Source of the DNA: Chromohalobacter canadensis
GTDB taxonomy: Bacteria > Pseudomonadota > Gammaproteobacteria > Pseudomonadales > Halomonadaceae
Assembly (NCBI RefSeq): GCF_034479555.1
Contig: NZ_CP140151.1
Location: 496,001-560,000 of the forward strand
Length of the DNA: 64,000 nt
Direction: 5' to 3'
The notes under the pieces were generated by a model. It was not told the origin of the DNA. It saw nothing but the letters and a program-made list of their open reading frames with translations, and searched no databases. Positions 45,782 through 58,959 of the stretch are shown one piece after another. The translations under genes were made by a program, and so were the position numbers. The first letter of the stretch is position 1. Each line of letters begins with the position of its first letter.

Positions 45782-46375
45782 CTTGCCTGCCACATTCAGG
45801 TAAATCAAAGTACCACCCACTGCAAGGCTCAGAATACCTATGATTATCGAGGTTCCGATAGCCGTCCATGTCGCTCGCATTTGGGATTTGAACCTTTTCT
45901 CCTCGTCAGGGATAAAATCATTCTCAACGAGATGTTTAAGTGGGCGGGTCGGAATAATTTCTTTGTCATAATATTCAGCAACCAAACCGGCAAGGCTCTT
46001 ATCATTTAGCTTCCAGCGATGCGCAGGAAGATTCACTGCACCTAAACCGAATTCTATGATGTTTCCGCTGGAATTAGCTGGCTTGTAAGTAATCACCAGA
46101 TCATGCTTTTCCAAGTAACGAAACAGTGCCACATAGCTCAGTATCATCTTGGCAATGCTTTCTTGACGGCTACCCATTAGCCGGACCTCGTCGTCCGATG
46201 GAGTTTGGCCTATCGCCTCGAAAAGTAACTCGGCAGATAACGTTGTGCGATCCATTGAAAATCGCACACCTTCAAGTCCACGACCATCAATTAGATTAAC
46301 AATATTTCTCGAATAACCGTCGCTTTCGACAAGCCGACGTATTATTTCTTGCTCTTCCTCACTAAATCTTCTCAT
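45776..46375 (-). CDS. First-position cassette protein with C-terminal membrane anchor (199 residues)
   Basis: I do not recognise this protein. The N-terminal ~165 residues are cytoplasmic and alpha/beta, with EEEQEIIRRLVE at the start; one membrane helix lies at about 168-192 (TAIGTSIIIGILSLAVGGTLIYL). It starts 15 bp from the attI-like junction, so it is the first cassette of block 2 and the best placed for transcription from an integron promoter. Confidence 0.75.
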   Translation of the reverse strand: MRRFSEEEQEIIRRLVESDGYSRNIVNLIDGRGLEGVRFSMDRTTLSAELLFEAIGQTPSDDEVRLMGSRQESIAKMILSYVALFRYLEKHDLVITYKPANSSGNIIEFGLGAVNLPAHRWKLNDKSLAGLVAEYYDKEIIPTRPLKHLVENDFIPDEEKRFKSQMRATWTAIGTSIIIGILSLAVGGTLIYLNVAGKT

Positions 46376-46734
46376 ATGCTTCCATAGACATAACAGGTAT
46401 TAGACAGCGCGCTCATTTCCTCACTTTAACAAGCAGGCGCGTTCAAAAATCTTAGCAAGCCCGCTTTGTCGCTCTTAAGCTTTTGATTTTAAATACACTA
46501 AGAAAAGTTCGGCGCGTTATGCAGAATTCGCGTGCCTGCTGCTTTTGTCGGCTCTGTCACCCTGGAACCAATACGATCCCCTGCCCCGCTACCGCTTCGC
46601 CCACGCTACCGCCAAGCGAAGCACTGAACGCTCCACCACCCGGTTCATCAGGTTGTATCGGCAATACCAAACAATACTGAACCTAGCTTAGTTTAACGTC
46701 GATTAACATAGCGCTACACGAAAGACGTGGATAC

Positions 46735-46769
46735 AAAAACGCCCGCGCCGGTGTGAGCGACGCGGGCGT
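46735..46769 (-). terminator. Rho-independent terminator of mmsA
   Basis: On the minus strand, CGCCCGCGTCG pairs with the CGGCGCGGGCG arm around a 7-base loop, followed by TTTTTG, 23 bp after the mmsA stop. Confidence 0.88.
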
Positions 46770-46791
46770 GGGGTTCAGCCATCCGGGTGGT

Positions 46792-48279
<1,488 letters not shown>

Positions 48280-48333
48280 AACAACTTTGCTCTATCGAAT
48301 ATGGGCGTCATGTCGGGATACGGGTACGCTTAA

Positions 48334-48475
48334 GGAAGCGCTGAATAAATCGGCGAGCGGCGTAAAGCACGAGGCGTACGGAGCACAGGAACCGGAGCCT
48401 ATGGGGTATAGGTGAGGATTCCGCGCACCGAACAACGAAGTGATTTGCCCGCGCAGACATTTATGCAGTGTTTCC
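48334..48475. mobile_element. MITE-like element inside the operon
   Basis: A ~142-bp non-coding sequence is bounded by 17-bp imperfect inverted repeats, GGAAGCGCTGAATAAAT (48334-48350) and ATTTATGCAGTGTTTCC (48459-48475). The flanks TTAA and TCAA may be a slightly diverged target duplication. It abuts the stop codon of the DddP-like gene. Such ends are like those of IS-derived MITEs. Confidence 0.7.
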
Positions 48476-49759
48476 TCAAAATTCTCTGCCGAGCAGGGCC
48501 TCACTGAACGGATAGCGCGAGAGTTTTTCGATGCCGGTGTCGGTGACCAGCACTTCCTCTTCGAGCTTGACGCCGTCGGCGCCGCCGACCTCGCCGATGT
48601 AGCTTTCCACCGAGACCACCATGCCGGGCTCGAGGATGCCGTCCTTGGAGAAGCGGTCGAAATCCATGTGGTGGGCGACCAGCGGGGTCTCGCCGTGCAT
48701 GCCGACGCCATGGATGATCGAGGGATAACGGCGGTCGAGAAAGCGCTCGGGAATCTTCCAGGCGTTTTCGGCGATCTCGCGGTAGCTCATGCCCGGTTTG
48801 AGGATGCCCATGTTGTGGTGCACCTGGTCATAGGCCATCCGGTAGAGACTCTGCTGATAGGCGGTGGGCTTGCCGGGGCCGACATGGAAGGTGCGTGAGA
48901 AATCGGAGTAGTAGCCGTGGCAGCCGATGGTGTCGGTATCCAGCGCGACCAACTCGCCGGGGCGGATCACCCGGTTGCTGGCTTCGTTGAACCAGGGGTT
49001 AGTGCGCGGGCCGGAGGACAGCAGCCGCGTCTCGATGAACTCGCCGCCCTGGCGGATGACATCGCCGTACATGATGGCGAACAACTCGTTTTCGGTGATG
49101 CCGGGCTTGATCGCGGCTTCCACCTCGGCCACGGCGGCCTCGCTGCCGGCCATCGACTGGGCCAGGCAGGCGATTTCCTCGGGCGTCTTGATGCGCCGGC
49201 AATGCAGGGTGTCCTGCATGCAGTCATAGACATCCAGCCCCTGGGCTTCCAGCGAGCGGGCCAGATTCATTGTGCAGCGGTCCATGCCGATCTTTTTGTT
49301 GCCCTTGCCGTGCTCTTCCATCAGCTCGGCGATCTCGATGCCGAACGGGTCGGAGGACATGTTGTCGCGCTGATTGACGGCGGACCACACCACCTTGGAG
49401 GTGCGCGCTTCGTCGATGGTCTCGAGCCAGGTGGAGACGTGCGCGCTGCCCGGGTATTCGAACAGGATCACCGGCCCTTCGAGCGGCACGTAGATGTAGC
49501 GCGTGGAGTTGCGCAGGAAGTAGCCGAACATGTTGCGCGAGCCGGTGGCGTAGCGCTGGTTGTACGGGTCGAACAGCACCAGCGCGGCGTAGCCCTGCTC
49601 GGCCATCATCGCGCGTAGACGTTTGAGGCGCCCGCCGCGCAGTTGTACCGGGTCGAAGGCGGTGGGAATGCTGTCGCCGTTAGCCATGGGGGCGGAAGGT
49701 ACGACCGGGATAGCGTTGGGTTCGTTGTCGGTCAGGTTTTCGAAGTCGACGATGCTCAT
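48476..49759 (-). CDS. M24-family protein resembling DMSP lyase DddP
   Basis: This 427-residue creatinase/aminopeptidase-fold (M24) protein closely follows the DddP pattern in its C-terminal half: IETRLLSSGPRTNPWF, ALDTDTIG (two Asp), YSDFSRTF (Asp), HGVGMHGETPLV (His), VESYIGEVGG (Glu), KLEEEVLVTD (Glu) and the end YPFSEALLG. DddP cleaves dimethylsulfoniopropionate to acrylate and dimethyl sulfide. A plain Xaa-Pro-type peptidase remains possible. The start at 49759 fits the family. Neighbours mmsA and a dioxygenase support a catabolic role. Confidence 0.72.
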   Translation of the reverse strand: MSIVDFENLTDNEPNAIPVVPSAPMANGDSIPTAFDPVQLRGGRLKRLRAMMAEQGYAALVLFDPYNQRYATGSRNMFGYFLRNSTRYIYVPLEGPVILFEYPGSAHVSTWLETIDEARTSKVVWSAVNQRDNMSSDPFGIEIAELMEEHGKGNKKIGMDRCTMNLARSLEAQGLDVYDCMQDTLHCRRIKTPEEIACLAQSMAGSEAAVAEVEAAIKPGITENELFAIMYGDVIRQGGEFIETRLLSSGPRTNPWFNEASNRVIRPGELVALDTDTIGCHGYYSDFSRTFHVGPGKPTAYQQSLYRMAYDQVHHNMGILKPGMSYREIAENAWKIPERFLDRRYPSIIHGVGMHGETPLVAHHMDFDRFSKDGILEPGMVVSVESYIGEVGGADGVKLEEEVLVTDTGIEKLSRYPFSEALLGREF

Positions 49760-49843
49760 GATCAAGCTCTCTATGTCTATCTTTATAGGGCCGCGAAGGC
49801 GTCTTGTTAGGGGCGGCAAGCGCAGGTACGTTTCGGACAGCGC

Positions 49844-50725
49844 CTAGTCGGCTAGGCTATCGCTGCGCTGCATGCCCTCTTCCAGCAGACGCTCGTGAAC
49901 CGGCGCCATGCGCCCGAAGATGCGCTTGGCGCGCTCGGGGCGGCCGATGAAACCCGGCTCCTTGGCGTAGGCGAAGATCACGGTGTGGCGCTCGCGGTCG
50001 CCTTCCACCGGGGTCACGCGGTGCAGCGAATAGCGGCCGAAGAAGACCTGCAGGTCGCCCGGCTGGAGATCCAGCGACTTGATCTGCGAACGGTCGCCGT
50101 CGATGACCTTTTCCACCCCTTCGAAGTTCTCGCCCTCGGGGCTGCGGATGCCCGGCGCGTACTCGAACCGACCGCCGCCGTGGGACTGGCGCGTCATCAT
50201 GGTGACGATGAATTCGTTGGTGTCGTAGTGCCACGGATGCTGGCAGCCCTCGCGCAGCACGTTGACGACCAGGTCGGCCAGCGGATCGGCGTACTGGTGA
50301 ATCTCTTCCATGCCCACCACGCTGGCGATGAAGCGCTGGAAGCCGGGGTCGGAGTAGACCTGACGAATGATGGTGTCGGCGTCGATGCGGTCCCCGGCGA
50401 CGAAGCCGTTGGTGCGGTCGCCGAAGCGGTTCTTGGGATGCGAGGCCGGCAGGCTGGGGTCGCCGTCGCTGTTGTAGGGATTGGTCTCGGTCTGGTTGTA
50501 ATGCGCTTCCGGCGAGAGTCGCTCGGTTTCGCGTTCCAGCCGTGTCAGGGCCTCGTCGGGCACGAAGCCCTTGAGTACCACGCAGCCGTCCTGACCGAGC
50601 TGGGCACGGCACTCTTCGATAAGGGCGCGGCCGCGCTCGCCGTCCAGCTGGTCGATGGGATAGCGCTCGAGATCGATCAGACCGTGAAGTGCGTTGTCGT
50701 TTGCCTGCATGGCGTTGGCTGACAT
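49844..50725 (-). CDS. 2OG-Fe(II) dioxygenase, PhyH-like
   Basis: The 293-residue non-haem iron oxygenase has the facial triad His-x-Asp in HPWHYDTNEF (about 160-169) and the distal His in YSLHRVTP (about 232-239), with a following Arg for 2-oxoglutarate. The HxD motif is complete, so it is a hydroxylase rather than a halogenase of this fold. AGGAG precedes the start. It is the first gene of the operon and divergent from a LysR regulator. Substrate unknown; possibly an osmolyte or amino-acid derivative. Confidence 0.82.
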   Translation of the reverse strand: MSANAMQANDNALHGLIDLERYPIDQLDGERGRALIEECRAQLGQDGCVVLKGFVPDEALTRLERETERLSPEAHYNQTETNPYNSDGDPSLPASHPKNRFGDRTNGFVAGDRIDADTIIRQVYSDPGFQRFIASVVGMEEIHQYADPLADLVVNVLREGCQHPWHYDTNEFIVTMMTRQSHGGGRFEYAPGIRSPEGENFEGVEKVIDGDRSQIKSLDLQPGDLQVFFGRYSLHRVTPVEGDRERHTVIFAYAKEPGFIGRPERAKRIFGRMAPVHERLLEEGMQRSDSLAD

Positions 50726-50834
50726 GCGGATCTGCTCCTGACTTTTTCCAATAACGTATGGACAGGGTAGAGAGGCAGGTTCAATAATAGAAATGAATGG
50801 TTAAGATCAAAAAGATTGCAAAGGCTCATAGATC

Positions 50835-51719
50835 ATGGACACCGACCTGCTCCGCGCCTTCGTCACCGTCGCCGAGTGCGAGGGCTTTAGCGCCGCCGGC
50901 AAGGTGCTGCATCGCACGCAGTCGGCGGTCAGCCTGCAGATCAAGCGGCTCGAGGATCAGATGGGCGAGTCGCTGTTCGAGCGCACCAGCCGCAGCGTCA
51001 TGCTGACCCCTTCGGGCGGGCGCTTGCTGCCCTACGCCCGGCATATCCTCAAGCTTCAGGACGAGGCACGGCGGGTGATGGGGGTGGACCGCCAGGGCGA
51101 GCTGATCCGCCTGGGCACCTCCGAGGAACAGGCGAGTACCTACCTGCCCGAGCTACTGCCGCGTTTCGCCGCTCACTTTCCCGAGGTGCGCCTCGAAGTG
51201 AGCTGCAGCATCAGCGGCTCGTTGGTGCATGACTTCCAGGAGGGGCTTCTGGATGTCGCGCTGGTGGTGCGCCATGGCCCCACGCAGACCGGTCGCCTGC
51301 TGGGCCGCGAGCCTATGGTGTGGGTGGTAGCCGAGGACCGCGCCATCGACGACTGGGAGATTCTGCCCCTGGCGCTGAACCCCGAGGGCTGCATTTTCCG
51401 CGCTCATGCGTTCGCCGCGCTGGGGCCCACCGAGCGGCGCTGGGACGTGCGCTATTCCAGCCGCTCCCCCACCGGCATCAATCTGCCGGTACAGGCCGGG
51501 CTGGCCGCCACGGTCAAGACCCCGCGCAGCGTCCCCGAGGGCTGTCGCATCGTCGGCGAGGAAGAAGGTTTGCCGCCGCTCGGGCACGTCGAGATCGAAA
51601 TGCACCGCACGCCGGGCCACTCCAGCGACGCCTTCGTCGCCTTCTGCGACGAGCTGGAGAGCATCGTCACCGCGACCGACTCGCTGGAGTCGCTGGAATA
51701 CGTGGCCGCAGAAGGCTGA
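50835..51719 (+). CDS. LysR-family transcriptional regulator
   Basis: The 294-residue regulator has the LysR winged helix (LLRAFVTVAECEGFSAAGKVL, then TQSAVSLQIKRLED, split as seen in residues 4-44) and a periplasmic-binding-like effector domain (about 90-290). It is divergent from the 2OG-oxygenase/DddP-like/mmsA operon with a 109-bp gap and is its probable regulator. Effector unknown. Confidence 0.9.
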   Translation: MDTDLLRAFVTVAECEGFSAAGKVLHRTQSAVSLQIKRLEDQMGESLFERTSRSVMLTPSGGRLLPYARHILKLQDEARRVMGVDRQGELIRLGTSEEQASTYLPELLPRFAAHFPEVRLEVSCSISGSLVHDFQEGLLDVALVVRHGPTQTGRLLGREPMVWVVAEDRAIDDWEILPLALNPEGCIFRAHAFAALGPTERRWDVRYSSRSPTGINLPVQAGLAATVKTPRSVPEGCRIVGEEEGLPPLGHVEIEMHRTPGHSSDAFVAFCDELESIVTATDSLESLEYVAAEG

Positions 51720-51726
51720 ACGCAAC

Positions 51727-51748
51727 ACGGCGCCCCGAAGGGCGCCGT
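51727..51748 (+). terminator. Hairpin after the LysR gene
   Basis: ACGGCGCC and GGCGCCGT form an 8-bp stem, followed by TGGCGTTTG. It is nearly the same as the hairpin at 52515-52542; the T-run is weak. Confidence 0.5.
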
Positions 51749-51897
51749 TGGCGTTTGAGAGCCTCGTGGGCCAAAGACGACGGCAATTTCTGCTCACGGC
51801 GCTCACTATGAAAAGCCACTCAGGACGGTGTCACGCACGTGTCATCGTTCGTTGCATAGGCTGAGACCTCATCCCTCACACAACAACGCGAGGTCTC

Positions 51898-52494
51898 ATG
51901 AATATCATCTCCCCTTTCCTGATCGCCGCCAGCTTACTGTTCACCGCGTCCGCCCAGGCGCAGCCGAACGTCTTCGACTATCCGCAACCCGATGACGCAC
52001 CGGCCAGCTTCCATGTGGTCAACGAGATTCCCGCCGGGAGCTTCACCAAGTACGAGATCAATGCCGAGCACGGCCAGTTGATCGTCGACCGTTATGTCTC
52101 GATGCCGGTCCGCTATCCCGCCAACTACGGCTCCATCACCAGCTCGGCGGGTGGCGATGGCGACCCGCTGGACGCGATGGTGCTCACCCGTGACAGCATC
52201 TATCCCGGCGCCGTGATCGAGGTCCGGGCCATCGGCGTGCTGCGGATGGTCGACGACGGCGAAGCCGACGACAAGATCATCGCCGTCCCCACCGACGCCG
52301 TGGATCCCAGCTACGCCGATATCGAGGGCATCGAGGATCTCCCGGCCATGCAGACCGAGCGGCTCAATGCCTTCTTCCGCGTTTACAAGGACCTGCCGGA
52401 AGGCGGCGATATCGAATTGAACGGCTTCGGGGATGCCGGCGAGGCGCGTGACATCCTCTCCCAAGCCTTCGACGCCTACCAAGCCCAGCAGTAA
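51898..52494 (+). CDS. Inorganic pyrophosphatase, exported form
   Basis: The 198-residue family I pyrophosphatase has IPAGSFTKYEI, the metal motif DGDPLDAMVL (about 82-91) and VDDGEADDKIIAVP. Unlike the usual cytoplasmic Ppa it begins with a signal peptide (residues 1-21, ending AQA), so it probably works in the periplasm. It stands alone between two nearly identical hairpins. Confidence 0.88.
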   Translation: MNIISPFLIAASLLFTASAQAQPNVFDYPQPDDAPASFHVVNEIPAGSFTKYEINAEHGQLIVDRYVSMPVRYPANYGSITSSAGGDGDPLDAMVLTRDSIYPGAVIEVRAIGVLRMVDDGEADDKIIAVPTDAVDPSYADIEGIEDLPAMQTERLNAFFRVYKDLPEGGDIELNGFGDAGEARDILSQAFDAYQAQQ

Positions 52495-52514
52495 CGAAGG
52501 GCGGCCCTGGAAGA

Positions 52515-52542
52515 CCAACGGCGCCCCGCGGGGCGCCGTTGG
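52515..52542 (+). terminator. Perfect 14-bp palindrome after the pyrophosphatase gene
   Basis: CCAACGGCGCCCCG is followed directly by its complement CGGGGCGCCGTTGG. A hairpin or cruciform is likely; no clear T-run follows, so termination is possible but not certain. Confidence 0.5.
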
Positions 52543-52637
52543 CGTTTGGCTAGCATGGATATTCCAGAGTGCTCGAAGGGTGCTGCTCGACATTCCCTCT
52601 CGACACTCTCTACTCGACACGCCTTCTCAGCGACTTT

Positions 52638-53240
52638 CTACAAGTCGATGCCCAACAACTTGGCGCCGTAGCCCCACAGCAATACTGTCACAGCTAGCAA
52701 CGCCTCGAGTACCAGCACGCCGATACCCAGCGTCGAGCCGGTGACGATGAAACCCTCTTCCGCGCCGATGTCGAGGAAGTTGGGAATACCCAGATACAGC
52801 AGATAGGCGCTATAGCAGAGCCCGATGATGGTCGCCAGCATGCACAGCCAGACCAATGGATAGAGGGCGACGACGCCGCCGACGAACATCGGCGTGGCGA
52901 CGTAGCCGGCGAAGATGATGCAGCGTCGACGACTCGGGGGACTGGAATAACGCTGCGCCATCCAGTGGATTACCGAGCCCATGAAGCCCACCGCCAGCAG
53001 GATCGCCACATAGAAGGCGACCCCCGCGAAGAAGGCGTCCAGATAGTTGAGTTGGATGGTATGCCCACCACCGAAATCCCAGCCGACCTGGGTGGTACCA
53101 ATGAACGCACACACCACCGGGATCAGTGCCATTACCAGAACATGGTGACTGTAGAGGTGGATGATGGTCTCCCTTTCGTCGTGGATCTGCTTCCATTCAC
53201 GATTCGGGTGCGCCAAGAGTCCCCAGACATGCGTGAGCAT
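52638..53240 (-). CDS. Yip1-family membrane protein
   Basis: The 200-residue inner-membrane protein has five helices and the Yip1 pattern (HPNREWKQIHDE near the start, then helices around residues 35-55, 70-95, 110-135, 140-160 and 170-195). The start at 53240 is set by GGAGGAGGT eight bases upstream. Bacterial Yip1 proteins are uncharacterised. It stands alone, convergent with the pyrophosphatase gene. Confidence 0.82.
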   Translation of the reverse strand: MLTHVWGLLAHPNREWKQIHDERETIIHLYSHHVLVMALIPVVCAFIGTTQVGWDFGGGHTIQLNYLDAFFAGVAFYVAILLAVGFMGSVIHWMAQRYSSPPSRRRCIIFAGYVATPMFVGGVVALYPLVWLCMLATIIGLCYSAYLLYLGIPNFLDIGAEEGFIVTGSTLGIGVLVLEALLAVTVLLWGYGAKLLGIDL

Positions 53241-53448
53241 AGAAAACACCTCCTCCATCGCCGATATGCGTATCACGTCGCGGCCCACGTAATGATTCGA
53301 TGCGCCGCGACGTTTTTATCAGTGTAGTCAGTATTTTGGTCAGTAATATCAGATTTACCGATTGAAACGGCATACACATTAAAAAGCGACACTCATGGCG
53401 AGTGTCGCTTTGTGGTCGCTGTACTTCAGGCGAAAAGCGGGTAGTGCG

Positions 53449-56837
<3,389 letters not shown>

Positions 56838-57178
56838 TCAGGGCTCTCCCTGCTGTTGGCCTGGACCTCACGATTCACGAAGGAGGCATGCGCCGAGCTC
56901 GGGCGTGGCGCTGCTCCTCGCACACTTTCATACAGTCGTTTGAATGTAGATCAGCTTGCGCCAGCCAAGCGGTGGCGTCAAGTCTTCCGCCATTAGCGAA
57001 TGGTCGCGTTGAAACACGTCCCATCGAGAACATCCCGACGAGGCACATCCCGACAAGACAGCTCCCGGACACGACCGACTCCTGATAGGATAGGCATCTT
57101 TGCGATCCGCCAACCATCGCGCCGCTTTTTTACGCACTCCCTTTTATTACACGCTGCATCGGAACATCCACACGCCTC
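56838..57178. other. Divergent promoter region of fadBA and the 57179 gene
   Basis: About 340 bases have no credible gene. No clear PsrA or FadR palindrome was seen. A run of imperfect CATCCCGACGAGGCACATCCC-like repeats (about 57021-57050) is present. Confidence 0.4.
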
Positions 57179-58309
57179 ATGTCCTTACCCGCTAGCGCGA
57201 CACTGCTCGCTCGCATTACGCCGCTTGTCGAAAAGCTCAAACGCTATGCCTGGCTGTGGCCGCCGACGGCGTTCGTCATCGGCTTGCTGGGGTTTTTCCT
57301 GGTCAATCGTCAGCAATGGCTGGGCGCAGTGCTGGCCTTGGGATTGCTGTTCGCCTGGTGCCTGTTGTTGGCCGAGAGTCTCTTGACCCGGTTGCTCAAC
57401 TTTCACGGCCAGCCGGGTCTGCCACGCATGGTGACGACCTTCATCGCGCAGCTCATTCACCAGGAGACGTTATTCTTCGCATTGCCGTTTTTCCTTGCCA
57501 CCACGGTGTGGGCAAGCGGACAGGCGGTGTTCACGTTGCTGCTGATCAGCTGCGGCCTGCTGGCGATTCTCGACCCCTTGTATTTCGGCCTCGCGCAACG
57601 CCATCGCTGGTTGTACTTCATGTTCCATGCGTTGTGCGTGTTCGTGGTGGTGTTGGTGACATTGCCGATCATGCTGCATCTGACCACCGGTCAGAGCCTG
57701 CTACTGGCTATCGTGGCCATGGCGATCTTCAGCGTGCCCAGCCTGATCAACCTGATGCAGCCTCAAGGACTGTGGCGCTGGCTGGCGATGATCGGGCTGA
57801 TCGTGGTGCTGGCCTCGGCGGCCTGGATGGGACGAGTGTGGATTCCGCCGGCTACGCTGTGGCTCTCCGGCAACGCCCTCTCACCGGGCTTCGATGTCGA
57901 GGCCCGCGAACCGCGCGGCGAAAGCGTGCTGACCCCATCGACACTCTCGGGGCAAGGCTTGTACGCTTACACCGCAATTCGCGCGCCACGTGGCCTACGC
58001 GAGAAGATCTATCACGTGTGGCGGCACAATGGCGAAGTGGTCGATCGCATACCGTTGGTCATCCGCGGGGGACGCGAGCAGGGCTACCGCGCCTGGACGC
58101 ACAAGCAGAACTTCCCCTCGGCATCACAAGGGAACTGGCAGATCGATGTGATGACGGCCACCGACCAGCGGATCGGCACACTGCGTTTTCGTGTCGACGA
58201 AGACGCCTCGAAGGCCACGCATGCCGATGGCGACATCCATTCACCCCCGGGTTTGCCTGGCTGGAACATCCGTCACTTGGTTGCCGGTTCGGCCCAAGAC
58301 GATGAATGA
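57179..58309 (+). CDS. DUF5924/DUF2914-type membrane protein
   Basis: The 376-residue protein has seven to eight membrane helices (residues 20-235) and a C-terminal extracytoplasmic domain of the DUF2914 type (about 255-345; YTAIRAPRGL, IYHVWRHNGEVVDRIPL, WQIDVMTATDQRIGTLRF). Function unknown. It is the sole gene between fadB and slyA. Confidence 0.72.
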   Translation: MSLPASATLLARITPLVEKLKRYAWLWPPTAFVIGLLGFFLVNRQQWLGAVLALGLLFAWCLLLAESLLTRLLNFHGQPGLPRMVTTFIAQLIHQETLFFALPFFLATTVWASGQAVFTLLLISCGLLAILDPLYFGLAQRHRWLYFMFHALCVFVVVLVTLPIMLHLTTGQSLLLAIVAMAIFSVPSLINLMQPQGLWRWLAMIGLIVVLASAAWMGRVWIPPATLWLSGNALSPGFDVEAREPRGESVLTPSTLSGQGLYAYTAIRAPRGLREKIYHVWRHNGEVVDRIPLVIRGGREQGYRAWTHKQNFPSASQGNWQIDVMTATDQRIGTLRFRVDEDASKATHADGDIHSPPGLPGWNIRHLVAGSAQDDE

Positions 58310-58362
58310 AAGGTCGACGATAGTGTGACTTGCAATAGCACGTCGCACTCGGGACAATCCCG

Positions 58363-58374
58363 TTAGGTTCCTAA
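58363..58374. promoter_or_regulatory. SlyA/MarR box upstream of slyA
   Basis: TTAGGTTCCTAA, within the longer palindrome GTTAGGTTCCTAAC (58362-58375), matches the outer bases of the SlyA consensus TTAGCAAGCTAA and lies 14 bp before the slyA start. Autoregulation is likely. Confidence 0.7.
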
Positions 58375-58388
58375 CCAATACAAGGCCC

Positions 58389-58835
58389 ATGCATCAGGAT
58401 ATCGGACTCAAACTGTCGCGCGTACCACGCCTGTGGCGCGCCATCCTCGACGAACGCCTGGCTCCACTGGAGCTGACGCAGACACGTTGGGTGACGCTAT
58501 ACCACCTGTCGAAAATGGGTGATGGCCAGCCGCAATGCGATCTGGCTCGCTCCATCGGCGTGGAAGCTCCGTCCTTGGTCAGGACACTCGACCAACTAAC
58601 CGAACAGGGGCTCATCGAGCGCCGCCCGAGTGATGAAGACCGCCGCACCAAGCGCGTCTACCTCACCGACAAGGCGACGCCACTGCTCAAGAAAATCGAG
58701 ACCGTCGTCGAGCAAGCGCGTGTCGAAATGATCGAAGGGTTGAGCGATGAAGACGTCGACCAACTGGACGCTATACTGACGCGCATCGAGCAGAACGGGC
58801 AGCGGCTGCTATCACGCTCGTCTTGCGAGGAGTGA
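58389..58835 (+). CDS. slyA: MarR-family regulator SlyA
   Basis: The 148-residue dimeric winged-helix regulator is very close to enterobacterial SlyA: LSRVPRLWRAILDERLAPLELTQTRWVTL (N-terminal dimer and first helices), PSLVRTLDQL (recognition helix) and DRRTKRVYLT (wing). SlyA proteins counter-silence and respond to aromatic compounds. A SlyA box is directly upstream. Confidence 0.9.
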   Translation: MHQDIGLKLSRVPRLWRAILDERLAPLELTQTRWVTLYHLSKMGDGQPQCDLARSIGVEAPSLVRTLDQLTEQGLIERRPSDEDRRTKRVYLTDKATPLLKKIETVVEQARVEMIEGLSDEDVDQLDAILTRIEQNGQRLLSRSSCEE

Positions 58836-58959
58836 GCGATCGCTTGGTGTCGCCGAGTGCCGCGTGAGTCATCACGCGGCGCTCATGCGAGGCGGTACGT
58901 ATCTGTGCGGTACTCGTTTGTGCGGCGGTACTCGCTGACCGGCCTCCTTGTCGGCAATG

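Larger units (their letters stand above)
34682..46391 (-). mobile_element. Integron gene-cassette array (two blocks, no integrase seen)
   Basis: This is a run of AT-rich minus-strand genes of mostly unknown function, each followed by a GC-rich imperfect palindrome beginning and ending in integron core-site-like sequences (TAAC... and ...GTTRRRY). Several cassette genes end with a TAA inside the core site, as cassettes often do. Blocks are 34.7-39.04 kb and 40.8-46.39 kb, each headed on the right by a copy of a ~440-bp attI-like repeat; HxlR and SDR genes lie between. No tyrosine recombinase is encoded in the window, so it is a cluster of attC sites lacking an integrase or a distal part of a larger integron. 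Confidence 0.85.

Noticed and set aside
34682..46391. A prophage or ICE as the origin of the AT-rich region
   Set aside because: No phage, conjugation, replication or tyrosine-integrase genes; the attC sites explain the structure better.
34682..46391. A CRISPR array suggested by repeated GC-rich palindromes
   Set aside because: Repeats are 59-125 bp, mutually divergent and separated by whole genes; there are no short regular spacers and no cas genes.
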